A stretch of 64,000 nucleotides of DNA from a virus. The position numbers were made by a program, and so were the translations under genes. A model generated the notes under the pieces. It saw only the letters and a list, made by a program, of their open reading frames with translations. It was not told the DNA's origin and ran no database searches. This document shows positions 14,577 through 21,108 of the stretch, one piece after another (the first letter of the stretch is position 1; every line of letters starts with the position of its first letter). The stretch covers positions 1-64,000 of IMG/VR virus record IMGVR_UViG_3300028557_000041; one strand, written 5' to 3'.

Positions 14577-15176
14577 ATGAATAAGAATGTGCAGTTTGAT
14601 GATTTCGTAGGCATATACGATGGTTTCTACAGTAGCGAATACTGTAAAGCGATGATTGATTACTTTGAAGAACTTGATGCTATGGGAAAAACATGGCAAA
14701 GAGATTACACAACTGAAACTTTTAAATCTGATACATCAACATCATTACTTGATCCTAAAACTATTTCATTTTCTAGAGATAATCTAGGTGATCATTTTGA
14801 AACATTCACAAACACCTTTTGGCAAGAGTGTTATCCTTTATACGCCAAAGAATTCTCCGTAATTAAAAATATGCCACAACAAATGATCTACACTATAAAA
14901 GTGCAGAGAACAAAACCAACAGAAGGTTATCATATTTGGCATTGTGAGAATGGCAGCCGTGATATGAATGCTCGATTAGGAGTTTTCTTATTATATTTGA
15001 ATTCGATTAATAAGGGTGGTGAAACTGAATTTTTATACACAGGCCAAAGAATCGATCCAGTAGAAGGTCGATTAGTAGTATGGCCATCAGCCTATACACA
15101 TACACACCGTGGTAACCCACCACTTGGTGGACAAACCAAGTATGTTATTACTGGTTGGATTGAGTTTGTGAATTAA
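14577..15176 (+). CDS. 2OG-Fe(II) oxygenase, 199 aa
   Basis: Prolyl 4-hydroxylase-like double-stranded beta-helix enzyme: metal ligands likely H122-x-E124 (YHIWHCENG), distal H177 (AYTHTHRG) and 2-oxoglutarate-binding K188; GGETEF at 147-152 is the usual strand before the core. HxE in place of HxD is a known variation. Substrate unknown. It is one of three such enzymes in the window. Confidence 0.85.
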   Translation: MNKNVQFDDFVGIYDGFYSSEYCKAMIDYFEELDAMGKTWQRDYTTETFKSDTSTSLLDPKTISFSRDNLGDHFETFTNTFWQECYPLYAKEFSVIKNMPQQMIYTIKVQRTKPTEGYHIWHCENGSRDMNARLGVFLLYLNSINKGGETEFLYTGQRIDPVEGRLVVWPSAYTHTHRGNPPLGGQTKYVITGWIEFVN

Positions 15177-15177
15177 A

Positions 15178-15834
15178 ATGTTTAACTATTGCCCACCAAA
15201 AAACCTCGAAGATTTAGAAGCACAAACATTTCCTGATGGCAGAAGATTCTATCTATTACCAGATGGCACAAAATTACCATCAGTAACAACTGTTCTTGGT
15301 GCTCAGAAGAAACAGGCCATCATGGAATGGCGTAAGCGTGTGGGTGAAGATGTTGCCAATGCAATCACAAAGAAAGCAACCTCTCGTGGTACAGCAGTTC
15401 ACGTTTTATGTGAAGATTATCTAAACAATAAAGTGGTTGAACCTGGTGTTAAACTAGATGCCTATGAGATGTTTTTATCAATCAAACCATTTCTCAATCG
15501 AATTAACAATATACACTATCAAGAACAGGCACTATGGTCTAAACAATTAGGCATGGCAGGTCGTGTTGATTGTATTGGTGAGTTTGATGGTGAATTATCT
15601 GTGATTGATTTCAAAACATCAAAGAATATAAAAACAAGAGATGATATCAAAGAATACTTTTGGCAAACTGCGGCATATGCATTGATGTATGAAGATATGA
15701 TTGATACACCAATTAATAATACTGTAATTATTATGGCAGTAGAGAATGAAAAGCCATTATTATTCCAACAAAAGACGGCTGAATATATAGATGGATTAGT
15801 CGAGGCTATAATTTATTACGGAAAACAAAAATGA
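15178..15834 (+). CDS. PD-(D/E)XK exonuclease, MGME1-like, 218 aa
   Basis: Core motif: D131 (AGRVDCIGEFDG), then V-I-D144-F-K146 (D-x-K) and the Q163-TAAYA helix, the pattern of RecB-like nucleases of the MGME1 type. N-terminal PSVTTVLG is also typical. A single-strand DNA exonuclease role in host DNA breakdown or recombination is inferred. Starts one base after the oxygenase stop and overlaps the next gene. Confidence 0.85.
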   Translation: MFNYCPPKNLEDLEAQTFPDGRRFYLLPDGTKLPSVTTVLGAQKKQAIMEWRKRVGEDVANAITKKATSRGTAVHVLCEDYLNNKVVEPGVKLDAYEMFLSIKPFLNRINNIHYQEQALWSKQLGMAGRVDCIGEFDGELSVIDFKTSKNIKTRDDIKEYFWQTAAYALMYEDMIDTPINNTVIIMAVENEKPLLFQQKTAEYIDGLVEAIIYYGKQK

Positions 15835-16265
15835 AAAAACTATTACTCTCATTATTATTTGTACCAATGTTGGCTTTTGCACAACAACAAAAAACTGGTG
15901 TAACATACAATGCAACACTCACTAGAGTTATTGATGGTGATACTGTGGCATTTCAAGCGTTATGGTTACCAGAACCATTAAAGAAAGAATTATCAATTCG
16001 TGTATTTGGTGTTGATACACCAGAAAAAGGCCATCGTGCTCAATGTCCGTCAGAAGATGCACGAGGACAAGCGGCCACAGCATTTACCAAGAAAATGGTA
16101 GAACAGGCCACAACTCGGCAAGTGGTATTAATGAGTTGGGACAAGTATGGTGGTCGTGTCCTAGGTGATGTATTACTGAATGGTCAATCGTTGCGTTCCA
16201 TGTTGATCCAACAAGGATATGCACGGGAATACTATGGTGAGGCCAAGACCAGTTGGTGTCCATAA
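15831..16265 (+). CDS. Exported thermonuclease (staphylococcal nuclease family), 144 aa
   Basis: Signal peptide MKKLLLSLLFVPMLAFA, then an SNase OB-fold: VIDGDTVAF (D35, D37), R57 and E65 in RVFGVDTPE and R109 in KYGGRVLG. The R-x7-E spacing equals R35/E43 of the S. aureus enzyme. Acts on DNA/RNA, presumably in the periplasm. The preceding gene is a second nuclease. Confidence 0.92.
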   Translation: MKKLLLSLLFVPMLAFAQQQKTGVTYNATLTRVIDGDTVAFQALWLPEPLKKELSIRVFGVDTPEKGHRAQCPSEDARGQAATAFTKKMVEQATTRQVVLMSWDKYGGRVLGDVLLNGQSLRSMLIQQGYAREYYGEAKTSWCP

Positions 16266-16342
16266 AGTTGGTATGTTTCCTATTTCATAATATAAAATAG
16301 GTGGTAGGACGGGACTTTTTGTGGTAATAATGAACAAATCGC

Positions 16343-16371
16343 TTGCCTATATAAGTATAAACACTTATAAT
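16343..16371 (+). promoter_or_regulatory. Palindromic sigma70-like promoter
   Basis: TTGCCT (16343-16348), 17 bp, TATAAT (16366-16371). An imperfect inverted repeat from CCTATATAAGT (16346-16356) to ACTTATAATAGG (16363-16374) has one unpaired base and spans the -35 tail to beyond the -10. It reads toward two tiny membrane genes and the tmRNA. The gap 16266-16379 holds otherwise only a 7-bp inverted repeat (16279-16301). Confidence 0.65.
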
Positions 16372-16379
16372 AGGACACT

Positions 16380-16505
16380 ATGAACAAATATTGGAAAAAA
16401 CTCTGCACACCCGAGCAAAACGAAAGACAGTACGGGGCTTTAAAATTTTTGGCTGGTGGTCTAAGTTTTCTTTTTGTTATTTGGTTACTAGAAAGGATAC
16501 TGTAA
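16380..16505 (+). CDS. Small membrane protein, 41 aa
   Basis: ATG 16380; polar N-terminus MNKYWKKLCTPEQNERQ, then one span (FLAGGLSFLFVIWLL). TAATG overlap with the next gene. Function unknown. Confidence 0.5.
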   Translation: MNKYWKKLCTPEQNERQYGALKFLAGGLSFLFVIWLLERIL

Positions 16506-16615
16506 TGCCTAGCAAAGAATGTGTAAGACAAGTTAAAGTAAAAAGTTTTGCATTTTACACCGGTGCCTGTGCTTTTGCATTGGGTGTAATTACAATGCTT
16601 TTTGTGTTGAAGTAA
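16505..16615 (+). CDS. Small membrane protein, 36 aa
   Basis: ATG 16505 overlaps the upstream TAA; a longer frame from 16391 would overlap the previous gene. A single span (FAFYTGACAFALGVITMLFV) after a basic N-terminus. Its stop lies in the first copy of a 22-bp direct repeat. Confidence 0.5.
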   Translation: MPSKECVRQVKVKSFAFYTGACAFALGVITMLFVLK

Positions 16616-16631
16616 TTCGTAGAAGTTGTTT
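16610..16631 (+). repeat. 22-bp direct repeat, copy 1
   Basis: Identical to 16771-16792 (begins AAGTAATTCGTAG, ends GTTGTTT). Contains the AAG-TAA end of the upstream gene. The second copy overlaps the tmRNA acceptor piece; the two bracket one Lys-rich gene. Confidence 0.85.
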
Positions 16632-16644
16632 AAAGGAAGATTCT

Positions 16645-16776
16645 ATGAAAGTTAAAGAGTTAATTAAAAAACTATATGAAGCTGAAGTTCATCATAATGT
16701 TGAAAAGGTTAAAAAACTTTGGCTTAAGTTACTGAAAAAATCTTTGAAACATAAGCATACTGAAGCTGTAAAGTAA
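16645..16776 (+). CDS. Small Lys-rich helical peptide, 43 aa
   Basis: ATG 16645 with AAGGAAG 8 nt upstream. Product MKVKELIKKLYEAEVHH onward is an amphipathic Lys-rich helix with nearly a third Lys. It lies exactly between two 22-bp direct repeats, so it may be a duplicated or inserted unit. Function unknown. Confidence 0.5.
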   Translation: MKVKELIKKLYEAEVHHNVEKVKKLWLKLLKKSLKHKHTEAVK

Positions 16777-16792
16777 TTCGTAGAAGTTGTTT
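16771..16792 (+). repeat. 22-bp direct repeat, copy 2
   Basis: Same sequence as 16610-16631, 161 bp away. Contains the AAG-TAA end of the Lys-rich gene; its last bases (16787-16792) are also the first bases of the helix formed by the tmRNA acceptor piece. Confidence 0.85.
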
Positions 16793-16836
16793 GAAAGTTG
16801 TTGTGGACGTGGGTGCGATTCCCACCACCTCCACCA
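16787..16836 (+). ncRNA. ssrA: Permuted tmRNA, acceptor piece (3' half)
   Basis: Contains the tRNA-like 3' half: GGAC, T stem GTGGG (16809-16813) and CCCAC (16821-16825) around loop TGCGATT, acceptor strand CACCTCC (16826-16832), A and CCA (16834-16836). CACCTCC pairs with GGGGGTG at 16905-16911. Upstream bases 16787-16805 pair with 16923-16943 to form the long tmRNA helix. The exact 5' end is not visible; at least 16787 is needed. The T-loop G at position 55 departs from the usual U. Confidence 0.85.
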
Positions 16837-16904
16837 AAAGTATATTAACGAACCGAGTTTCCGGTAGCAAACACACATTATAGTTGTGGTAATATACTTC
16901 TGAT
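16837..16904 (+). other. tmRNA intervening segment removed in maturation
   Basis: Between CCA and the 5' G of the coding piece. A perfect 10-bp stem, AAGTATATTA (16838-16847) with TAATATACTT (16890-16899), extends the acceptor stem, and two small inner stems occur (ACCG/CGGT and CACA/TGTG). This is the processed loop expected for circularly permuted tmRNA precursors. Confidence 0.75.
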
Positions 16905-17066
16905 GGGGGTGCCTAGATTCGACATGGCAATAATTAGAACAATGGAGAATCGCCAGAGAAGGCGTAATCACTAATTGAATTAAACGCAAACGATAATATG
17001 TATGCACTTGCTGCCTAACAGGTAAGCGGAGTTTCGCCAGGTGAACTTAGCAACAGAATCACCTGG
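16905..17066 (+). ncRNA. ssrA: Permuted tmRNA, coding piece (5' half) with tag ANDNMYALAA
   Basis: Begins GGGGGTG, then the conserved TAGATTCGAC D-loop region. The tag frame GCA AAC GAT AAT ATG TAT GCA CTT GCT GCC TAA (16986-17018) encodes ANDNMYALAA, close to E. coli ANDENYALAA. After the stop there are hairpins, the last a perfect 8-bp stem 17037-17044/17059-17066. No T arm or CCA follows, so the 3' half upstream is the partner. tmRNA rescues stalled ribosomes and tags the products for proteolysis. The 3' end is approximate. Confidence 0.9.
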
Positions 17067-17132
17067 ATAAATAAATCACCAGCATCACACAAACCGCTGG
17101 TAATACACATAAACACACACAAGGAGAAGTAA

Positions 17133-17411
17133 ATGAGTATGACACCCTATGAGATACGGCTAGAACTCTTAAAAATGGCCAAAGAAATGCTCACCGATGA
17201 CTATTATGGCAAGCGTGAAGTTATTTCAAACGAGTGGACAACCAAGGTAGAAGAATCCAAGATTAACGGAACTCCTTCACCACAACACCCAGGTTTTCCA
17301 CCATTTCCCTCCGAAGAAGAAATCATTAAAAAAGCAGAGATGCTCAATGGTTTCGTTTCGCAAACCCCTCCACAACCTGAAGTAAAAATTACAAAGAAAA
17401 CGAATTCGTAA
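17133..17411 (+). CDS. Conserved T4-like phage hypothetical protein, 92 aa
   Basis: AAGGAG site 7 nt before ATG 17133. MTPYEIRLELLKMAKEML and FPPFPSEEEIIKKAE are familiar blocks of a small T4-like aquatic-phage protein, unassigned. A GATAAATA late-promoter-like motif (17066-17073) lies 60 bp upstream. The gap 17067-17132 holds a weak CCAGC/GCTGG stem. Confidence 0.65.
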   Translation: MSMTPYEIRLELLKMAKEMLTDDYYGKREVISNEWTTKVEESKINGTPSPQHPGFPPFPSEEEIIKKAEMLNGFVSQTPPQPEVKITKKTNS

Positions 17412-17464
17412 TTGGAGACCAAGGCGGTCAGATGTTTGGCCGCCGCAATCAATAAGGAAGAAAG

Positions 17465-18007
17465 ATGTTTAAATTTAACACACAGAAGTTTAACACATTA
17501 GCAGTAATATTAGCTGTATTAACAATAGTATATACAGCACCAACTCTATCGAGAGAGTTTATTACAAATACAACACAAAAACAAGTATCAGCGGATTATT
17601 TAAAACAAGTTGAATGCCTCGCCAAAAATATTTACTATGAGTCCGCAGGTGAATCTTATGAGGGTAAATTGGCCGTAGCACAGGTCACAATGAATCGTGT
17701 TAAGAGTGGTCAATTTCCTACAGACATATGCGCTGTTGTTTATCAAAAAACAACGGATCAAAATTTAAGAACCGTATGCCAATTTTCATGGACTTGTATG
17801 GTCAAAGAAATGGTACATGGACAGGATCGGTATAGATGGGAAGAATCTCTACTAATTGCAAAAAGAGCATTGACAGTTTCAGTTTTACATGATAAAATAG
17901 CAGAAACAAACGCATTGTATTACCATGCAGTTTATGTAAATCCTGGCTGGAATAAACAAAAGGTTGTAACGAAAATAGGTAATCATATATTTTACAGTAG
18001 AATTTAA
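17465..18007 (+). CDS. SleB/CwlJ-type cell-wall hydrolase with N-terminal signal anchor, 180 aa
   Basis: Hydrolase_2 family: CLAKNIYYESAGES (likely catalytic E59), VAQVTMNRV, and a C-terminal ALYYHAVYVNPGW. Residues 9-25 are hydrophobic and may be a signal or signal-anchor-release sequence, so the enzyme can reach peptidoglycan without a classical holin. A lysis function is inferred. Follows a basic N-terminus MFKFNTQKFN. Confidence 0.88.
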   Translation: MFKFNTQKFNTLAVILAVLTIVYTAPTLSREFITNTTQKQVSADYLKQVECLAKNIYYESAGESYEGKLAVAQVTMNRVKSGQFPTDICAVVYQKTTDQNLRTVCQFSWTCMVKEMVHGQDRYRWEESLLIAKRALTVSVLHDKIAETNALYYHAVYVNPGWNKQKVVTKIGNHIFYSRI

Positions 18008-18010
18008 ATT

Positions 18011-18232
18011 ATGCCTAATCGTGAAGAAATTAAAAAATTTAGTATGATGATTGAACAAATGGTAACAGATAAACGAATAGGTTATATGGACGCTATCTGT
18101 CACCATTGTAAAGAAACTGGTTTAGAAGTTGAAGTGGCTGCCACCTTAATCTCATCCGCTCTGAAAGCAAAGATTAAAGAAGAGGCACAAGATAACAATA
18201 TGTTGAAGAAAAGTTCTAAACTGCCTATATGA
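18011..18232 (+). CDS. 33: gp33-like late transcription coactivator, 73 aa
   Basis: Blocks MIEQMVTDKRIGYMDAI and KAKIKEEAQDNNML match, by eye, the core of T4 gp33 (IIEKMVEEFGMSYLEA, IIEKIQSEAIDENLL). It is shorter than T4 gp33 (112 aa), lacking the N-terminal part. gp33 bridges host RNA polymerase to the sliding clamp for late transcription. Neighbour gp59 supports a T4-type replication/transcription cluster. Confidence 0.75.
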   Translation: MPNREEIKKFSMMIEQMVTDKRIGYMDAICHHCKETGLEVEVAATLISSALKAKIKEEAQDNNMLKKSSKLPI

Positions 18233-18828
18233 AAAGAATGTTGTGTAAGATACCACACATAATTCATATAGAAAACTTTTTAACAAATGATGAATGTGAT
18301 GATATCACCAAAGCCGGTGATCCTTTACTGACGGATTCAAATGTCGTAAATGTTGATACTGGTTTCAATGAAAAGATGGACAGTTTTAGAATTAGTAAAG
18401 ACTGTTGGTTTGATCATGGTAATCCTCTAGTAGTAAATCTCCACGATAAAATAGAAAAAGAAATAGGTATCAGTAAGAAAAGATTTGAAGCCTTAACAAT
18501 GCTTCGTTATGATATTGGTGGTCGTTATGTACCACATTGGGATTACTTTGAAGATGTGATACCAACATATAATGATATTGTTGCTGGTGTTGGTAATAGA
18601 GTAGGCACAGTTATTGTTTACCTCAATGATGTTGAAGAAGGTGGTCAAACCACATTCACAAAATTAAATCTATCGGTTGACCCCAAAAAAGGAAGTATGT
18701 TATACTTTCGATATGATTACAAAAATAAAAATGATAACATAAACACAATGCATTCAGGTGAACCGGTGATAAAAGGTCACAAATATATTGTAACAACTTG
18801 GATTAGGGAACTTCCGTTTTCATTATGA
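18229..18828 (+). CDS. Prolyl 4-hydroxylase-like 2OG-Fe(II) oxygenase, 199 aa
   Basis: H103-x-D105 (VPHWDYF), distal H175 (MHSGEPV) and K185 form the iron/2-oxoglutarate site; EEGGQTTF at 136-143 is typical of P4H enzymes. Overlaps gp33 and gp59 by 4 bp each, so it is in a replication/late-control operon. Protein substrate unknown. Confidence 0.88.
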   Translation: MKRMLCKIPHIIHIENFLTNDECDDITKAGDPLLTDSNVVNVDTGFNEKMDSFRISKDCWFDHGNPLVVNLHDKIEKEIGISKKRFEALTMLRYDIGGRYVPHWDYFEDVIPTYNDIVAGVGNRVGTVIVYLNDVEEGGQTTFTKLNLSVDPKKGSMLYFRYDYKNKNDNINTMHSGEPVIKGHKYIVTTWIRELPFSL

Positions 18829-19433
18829 TTGAGAATTCAGGCTTTGCTGCGTTTGCGATGTTTCATGCAATGAAATTGCATTTTACATCCGACAGTTATG
18901 ATTACATCAAATACAATGGTAAGACCAATGTTACCAAAACAACATTCTCTACCAGAAAAGACAAATATTCATTCTACCGATTATCTCGTAAATTTGGATT
19001 GACAGAATTAAAAGATTATTATATTGCCAATTTTTTGGTAGATGATGTTCAATGGGTTGGTGATATATTAGGACCAGAATCCGAAGAAAATTACAAAAAG
19101 TGGCAGAAAAGAATACAAAGCTTGACTTATACCTTTGAAAATGATATAATTGTATTATTGAATAAAGTAGAGAATCCAAATGATTTATTGGTGGTAAGAA
19201 GCAATGAATTTCCTAAGTTGATGCAATATACTACACAAGGAGATGTAACACTTGAAACACTTATCATTTTGAACGACCTAATGAATTTTTTCCCAATGTG
19301 GGAAAAAGAAATATATGATGATATTGTTTGGCCTAATTTTAAAACCAAATGTGTGAAGTATAAACCATTTCTACATTATGATAAAGAAAAGTTCAAACAA
19401 ATTTTGAAAGAAAAGATTAAAGAATATGCATAA
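18825..19433 (+). CDS. 59: gp59 helicase loader, 202 aa
   Basis: Resembles T4 gp59 along its length: KLHFTSDSYDYIKYNGKTN, RKDKYSFYRLSRKFGL, IANFLVDDVQWVGDI and the C-terminal IVWPNFKTKCVKYKPFL. gp59 loads replicative helicase gp41 onto gp32-coated forks; gp32 is nearby at 20003. The length is near T4 (217 aa). Confidence 0.88.
   Translation: MIENSGFAAFAMFHAMKLHFTSDSYDYIKYNGKTNVTKTTFSTRKDKYSFYRLSRKFGLTELKDYYIANFLVDDVQWVGDILGPESEENYKKWQKRIQSLTYTFENDIIVLLNKVENPNDLLVVRSNEFPKLMQYTTQGDVTLETLIILNDLMNFFPMWEKEIYDDIVWPNFKTKCVKYKPFLHYDKEKFKQILKEKIKEYA
19122..19150 (+). promoter_or_regulatory. Possible intragenic sigma70-like promoter
   Basis: TTGACT (19122-19127), 17 bp, TATAAT (19145-19150), within the gp59 gene. 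It could add transcription of the nucleotidase. It may also be chance in AT-rich coding DNA. Confidence 0.35.
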
Positions 19434-19911
19434 GATTACCAAGATTTACTTAGACATGGATGGTGTGATTGCAGATTTCAATAGACGATACAAAGAATTG
19501 TATAAGATTGAACCAAAAGAAGCAGACACATATAAAACCTTTGATAAGTTTTTCACCATGTTCATTGCTGACAGACAATTTGCCAAATTGGATTTAATGC
19601 CTGATGCCATGGAGTTAATTAACTATCTCAGGTCATTGCCAATACCAACGGAAATTCTATCTTCAACATCATCTGAAAAGCGTGATGCAGAGATTAGAGA
19701 ACAAAAGATTGATTGGTTGAATAAACACAACCTTGAGTTTCCCGTTAACTTGGTACCAGGTAAAAGATTAAAGAGAACTTTCTCTAATGTAAATTCGCTA
19801 TTGATTGATGATACCTCACAGAATATCGATCAATGGCGAGTAGAGGGTGGTATTGGTATACTTCACACAGACACCATTACTACCATCGGTATTTTGAAAA
19901 TGTATGCTTGA
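19426..19911 (+). CDS. HAD-family 5'(3')-deoxyribonucleotidase-like protein, 161 aa
   Basis: DMDGVIADF (residues 10-18, D10 and D12) is the HAD nucleophile motif; SSTSS and LIDDTSQN fit motifs II and IV. Size fits the NT5C-type nucleotidases of phages, which dephosphorylate (deoxy)nucleoside monophosphates. Starts 8 bp inside gp59. Confidence 0.82.
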   Translation: MHKITKIYLDMDGVIADFNRRYKELYKIEPKEADTYKTFDKFFTMFIADRQFAKLDLMPDAMELINYLRSLPIPTEILSSTSSEKRDAEIREQKIDWLNKHNLEFPVNLVPGKRLKRTFSNVNSLLIDDTSQNIDQWRVEGGIGILHTDTITTIGILKMYA

Positions 19912-19936
19912 CATTGGATAAATATTCTTATATAAT
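19908..19936 (+). promoter_or_regulatory. Consensus sigma70 promoter for gp32
   Basis: TTGACA (19908-19913), 17 bp, TATAAT (19931-19936): a perfect match to consensus, placed 66 bp before gp32 ATG and overlapping the stop of the nucleotidase. gp32 is needed in high amount, so a strong dedicated promoter makes sense. Confidence 0.88.
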
Positions 19937-20002
19937 GAATAATGTGGATAAGTCGTTTTAATAATACACCGTTAATACTCCGTTTATACGAAAGGAAATA
20001 CT

Positions 20003-20887
20003 ATGAGTTTTGCTAATCTCAAACGCCAATCTGGCAACCTCGACAAACTATCTAAAGCAATCGAGGCTCTCAATACTTCAACCGAAGGCTCTGATAAACC
20101 TGATAATTTTTGGAAATGTGAAGTGGACAAAGCTGGCAACGGCATGGCTACGATTCGCTTTCTGCCTGCTTCTGCAGCGGATGGTGAAGATGGTTTACCA
20201 TGGGTCAAAATCTTCTCACATGGATTTCAAGGTCCAGGTGGATGGTTGATTGATAATTGCTTGACAACCAAAGACCAAAAATGTCCAGTTTGTGAACACA
20301 ATTCTGCATTATGGAATTCTGGTATAGAAGCGAATAAAGACATTGTTCGCAAACAGAAACGTAAACTAAATTACATTGCAAACGTTTATATTGTATCCGA
20401 CCCAAAACATCCTGAAAATGAAGGTCAGGTCAAATTGTTTAAGTTTGGTAAAAAGATTTTTGATAAGATTACTGAGGCCATGAATCCTCAATTTGAAGAT
20501 GAAACACCAATCAATCCATTTGATTTATGGAAAGGTGCTAACTTTAAATTAAAAATTCGTAAAGTTGAAGGTTATCAGAACTATGACAAATCTGAATTCG
20601 AATCACCATCTGCATTATTGAGTGATGATGAAGAATTGGAAAAGATTTGGAAGTCTGAATACTCTTTGACCGAAATGATTGCTGATAAAGAATTCAAATC
20701 ATACGATACTTTAAAACAACGCCTTGATAAAGTTCTAGGTCTCAATGGTGAAGCACCAAAGACAACTGTAGAACAAGTGAAAGCTGCTAATGTTGGTAAG
20801 AAAACAGTAGCAGAAGATTCACCTTTCAAGGATGATTTAGAAGATGATGATATGGCTTATTTCAGTAAGCTTGCTGAAGAAAATTAA
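20003..20887 (+). CDS. 32: gp32 single-stranded DNA-binding protein, 294 aa
   Basis: AAAGGAA site before ATG. N-terminal basic B-domain (MSFANLKRQSGNL), core OB fold with a zinc site (H73, C86, C94, C97 in NCLTTKDQKCPVCEHN) as in T4 gp32, and an acidic tail (DDLEDDDMAYFSKLAEEN) that contacts partner proteins. Length is close to T4 (301 aa). Coats ssDNA in replication, recombination and repair. Confidence 0.95.
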   Translation: MSFANLKRQSGNLDKLSKAIEALNTSTEGSDKPDNFWKCEVDKAGNGMATIRFLPASAADGEDGLPWVKIFSHGFQGPGGWLIDNCLTTKDQKCPVCEHNSALWNSGIEANKDIVRKQKRKLNYIANVYIVSDPKHPENEGQVKLFKFGKKIFDKITEAMNPQFEDETPINPFDLWKGANFKLKIRKVEGYQNYDKSEFESPSALLSDDEELEKIWKSEYSLTEMIADKEFKSYDTLKQRLDKVLGLNGEAPKTTVEQVKAANVGKKTVAEDSPFKDDLEDDDMAYFSKLAEEN

Positions 20888-20933
20888 TGATGGGTTGTTT
20901 GTGAATTTTTAACTTTGATTGAAAGGAAATAAA

Positions 20934-21062
20934 ATGAAGTATCTCGTATCTCTACTCGCAGCAGCATTTGCAGTAACCGCCTTTGCTCAAGCTCCTAAGA
21001 AGGAAGAGCCAAAGAAGGAAGCTCCTAAAGCAGAAGTTAAGAAAGACGAAAAGAAGAAGTAA
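20934..21062 (+). CDS. Secreted Lys/Glu/Pro-rich peptide, 42 aa
   Basis: GAAAGGAA precedes ATG 20934. A clean signal peptide (MKYLVSLLAAAFAVTAFA, then Q) is followed by APKKEEPKKEAPKAEVKK-type low-complexity sequence. This resembles small secreted peptides of betaproteobacteria, so it may have come from a host. Ends before a strong terminator. Function unknown. Confidence 0.6.
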   Translation: MKYLVSLLAAAFAVTAFAQAPKKEEPKKEAPKAEVKKDEKKK

Positions 21063-21079
21063 TCTTTTCTTACTTAAAA

Positions 21080-21108
21080 GAAACCCCGCTTAGGCGGGGT
21101 TTTTTATT
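21080..21108. terminator. Rho-independent terminator, likely bidirectional
   Basis: Stem AACCCCGC/GCGGGGTT (21082-21089, 21094-21101), loop TTAG, then a T-run on the plus strand. The minus strand also has a T-rich tail (complement of 21073-21083). It separates convergent genes ending at 21062 and 21109. Confidence 0.93.

Noticed and set aside
16905-17132. Normal one-piece tmRNA extending downstream
   Set aside because: No T arm, acceptor strand or CCA follows the tag; the matching acceptor half is upstream.
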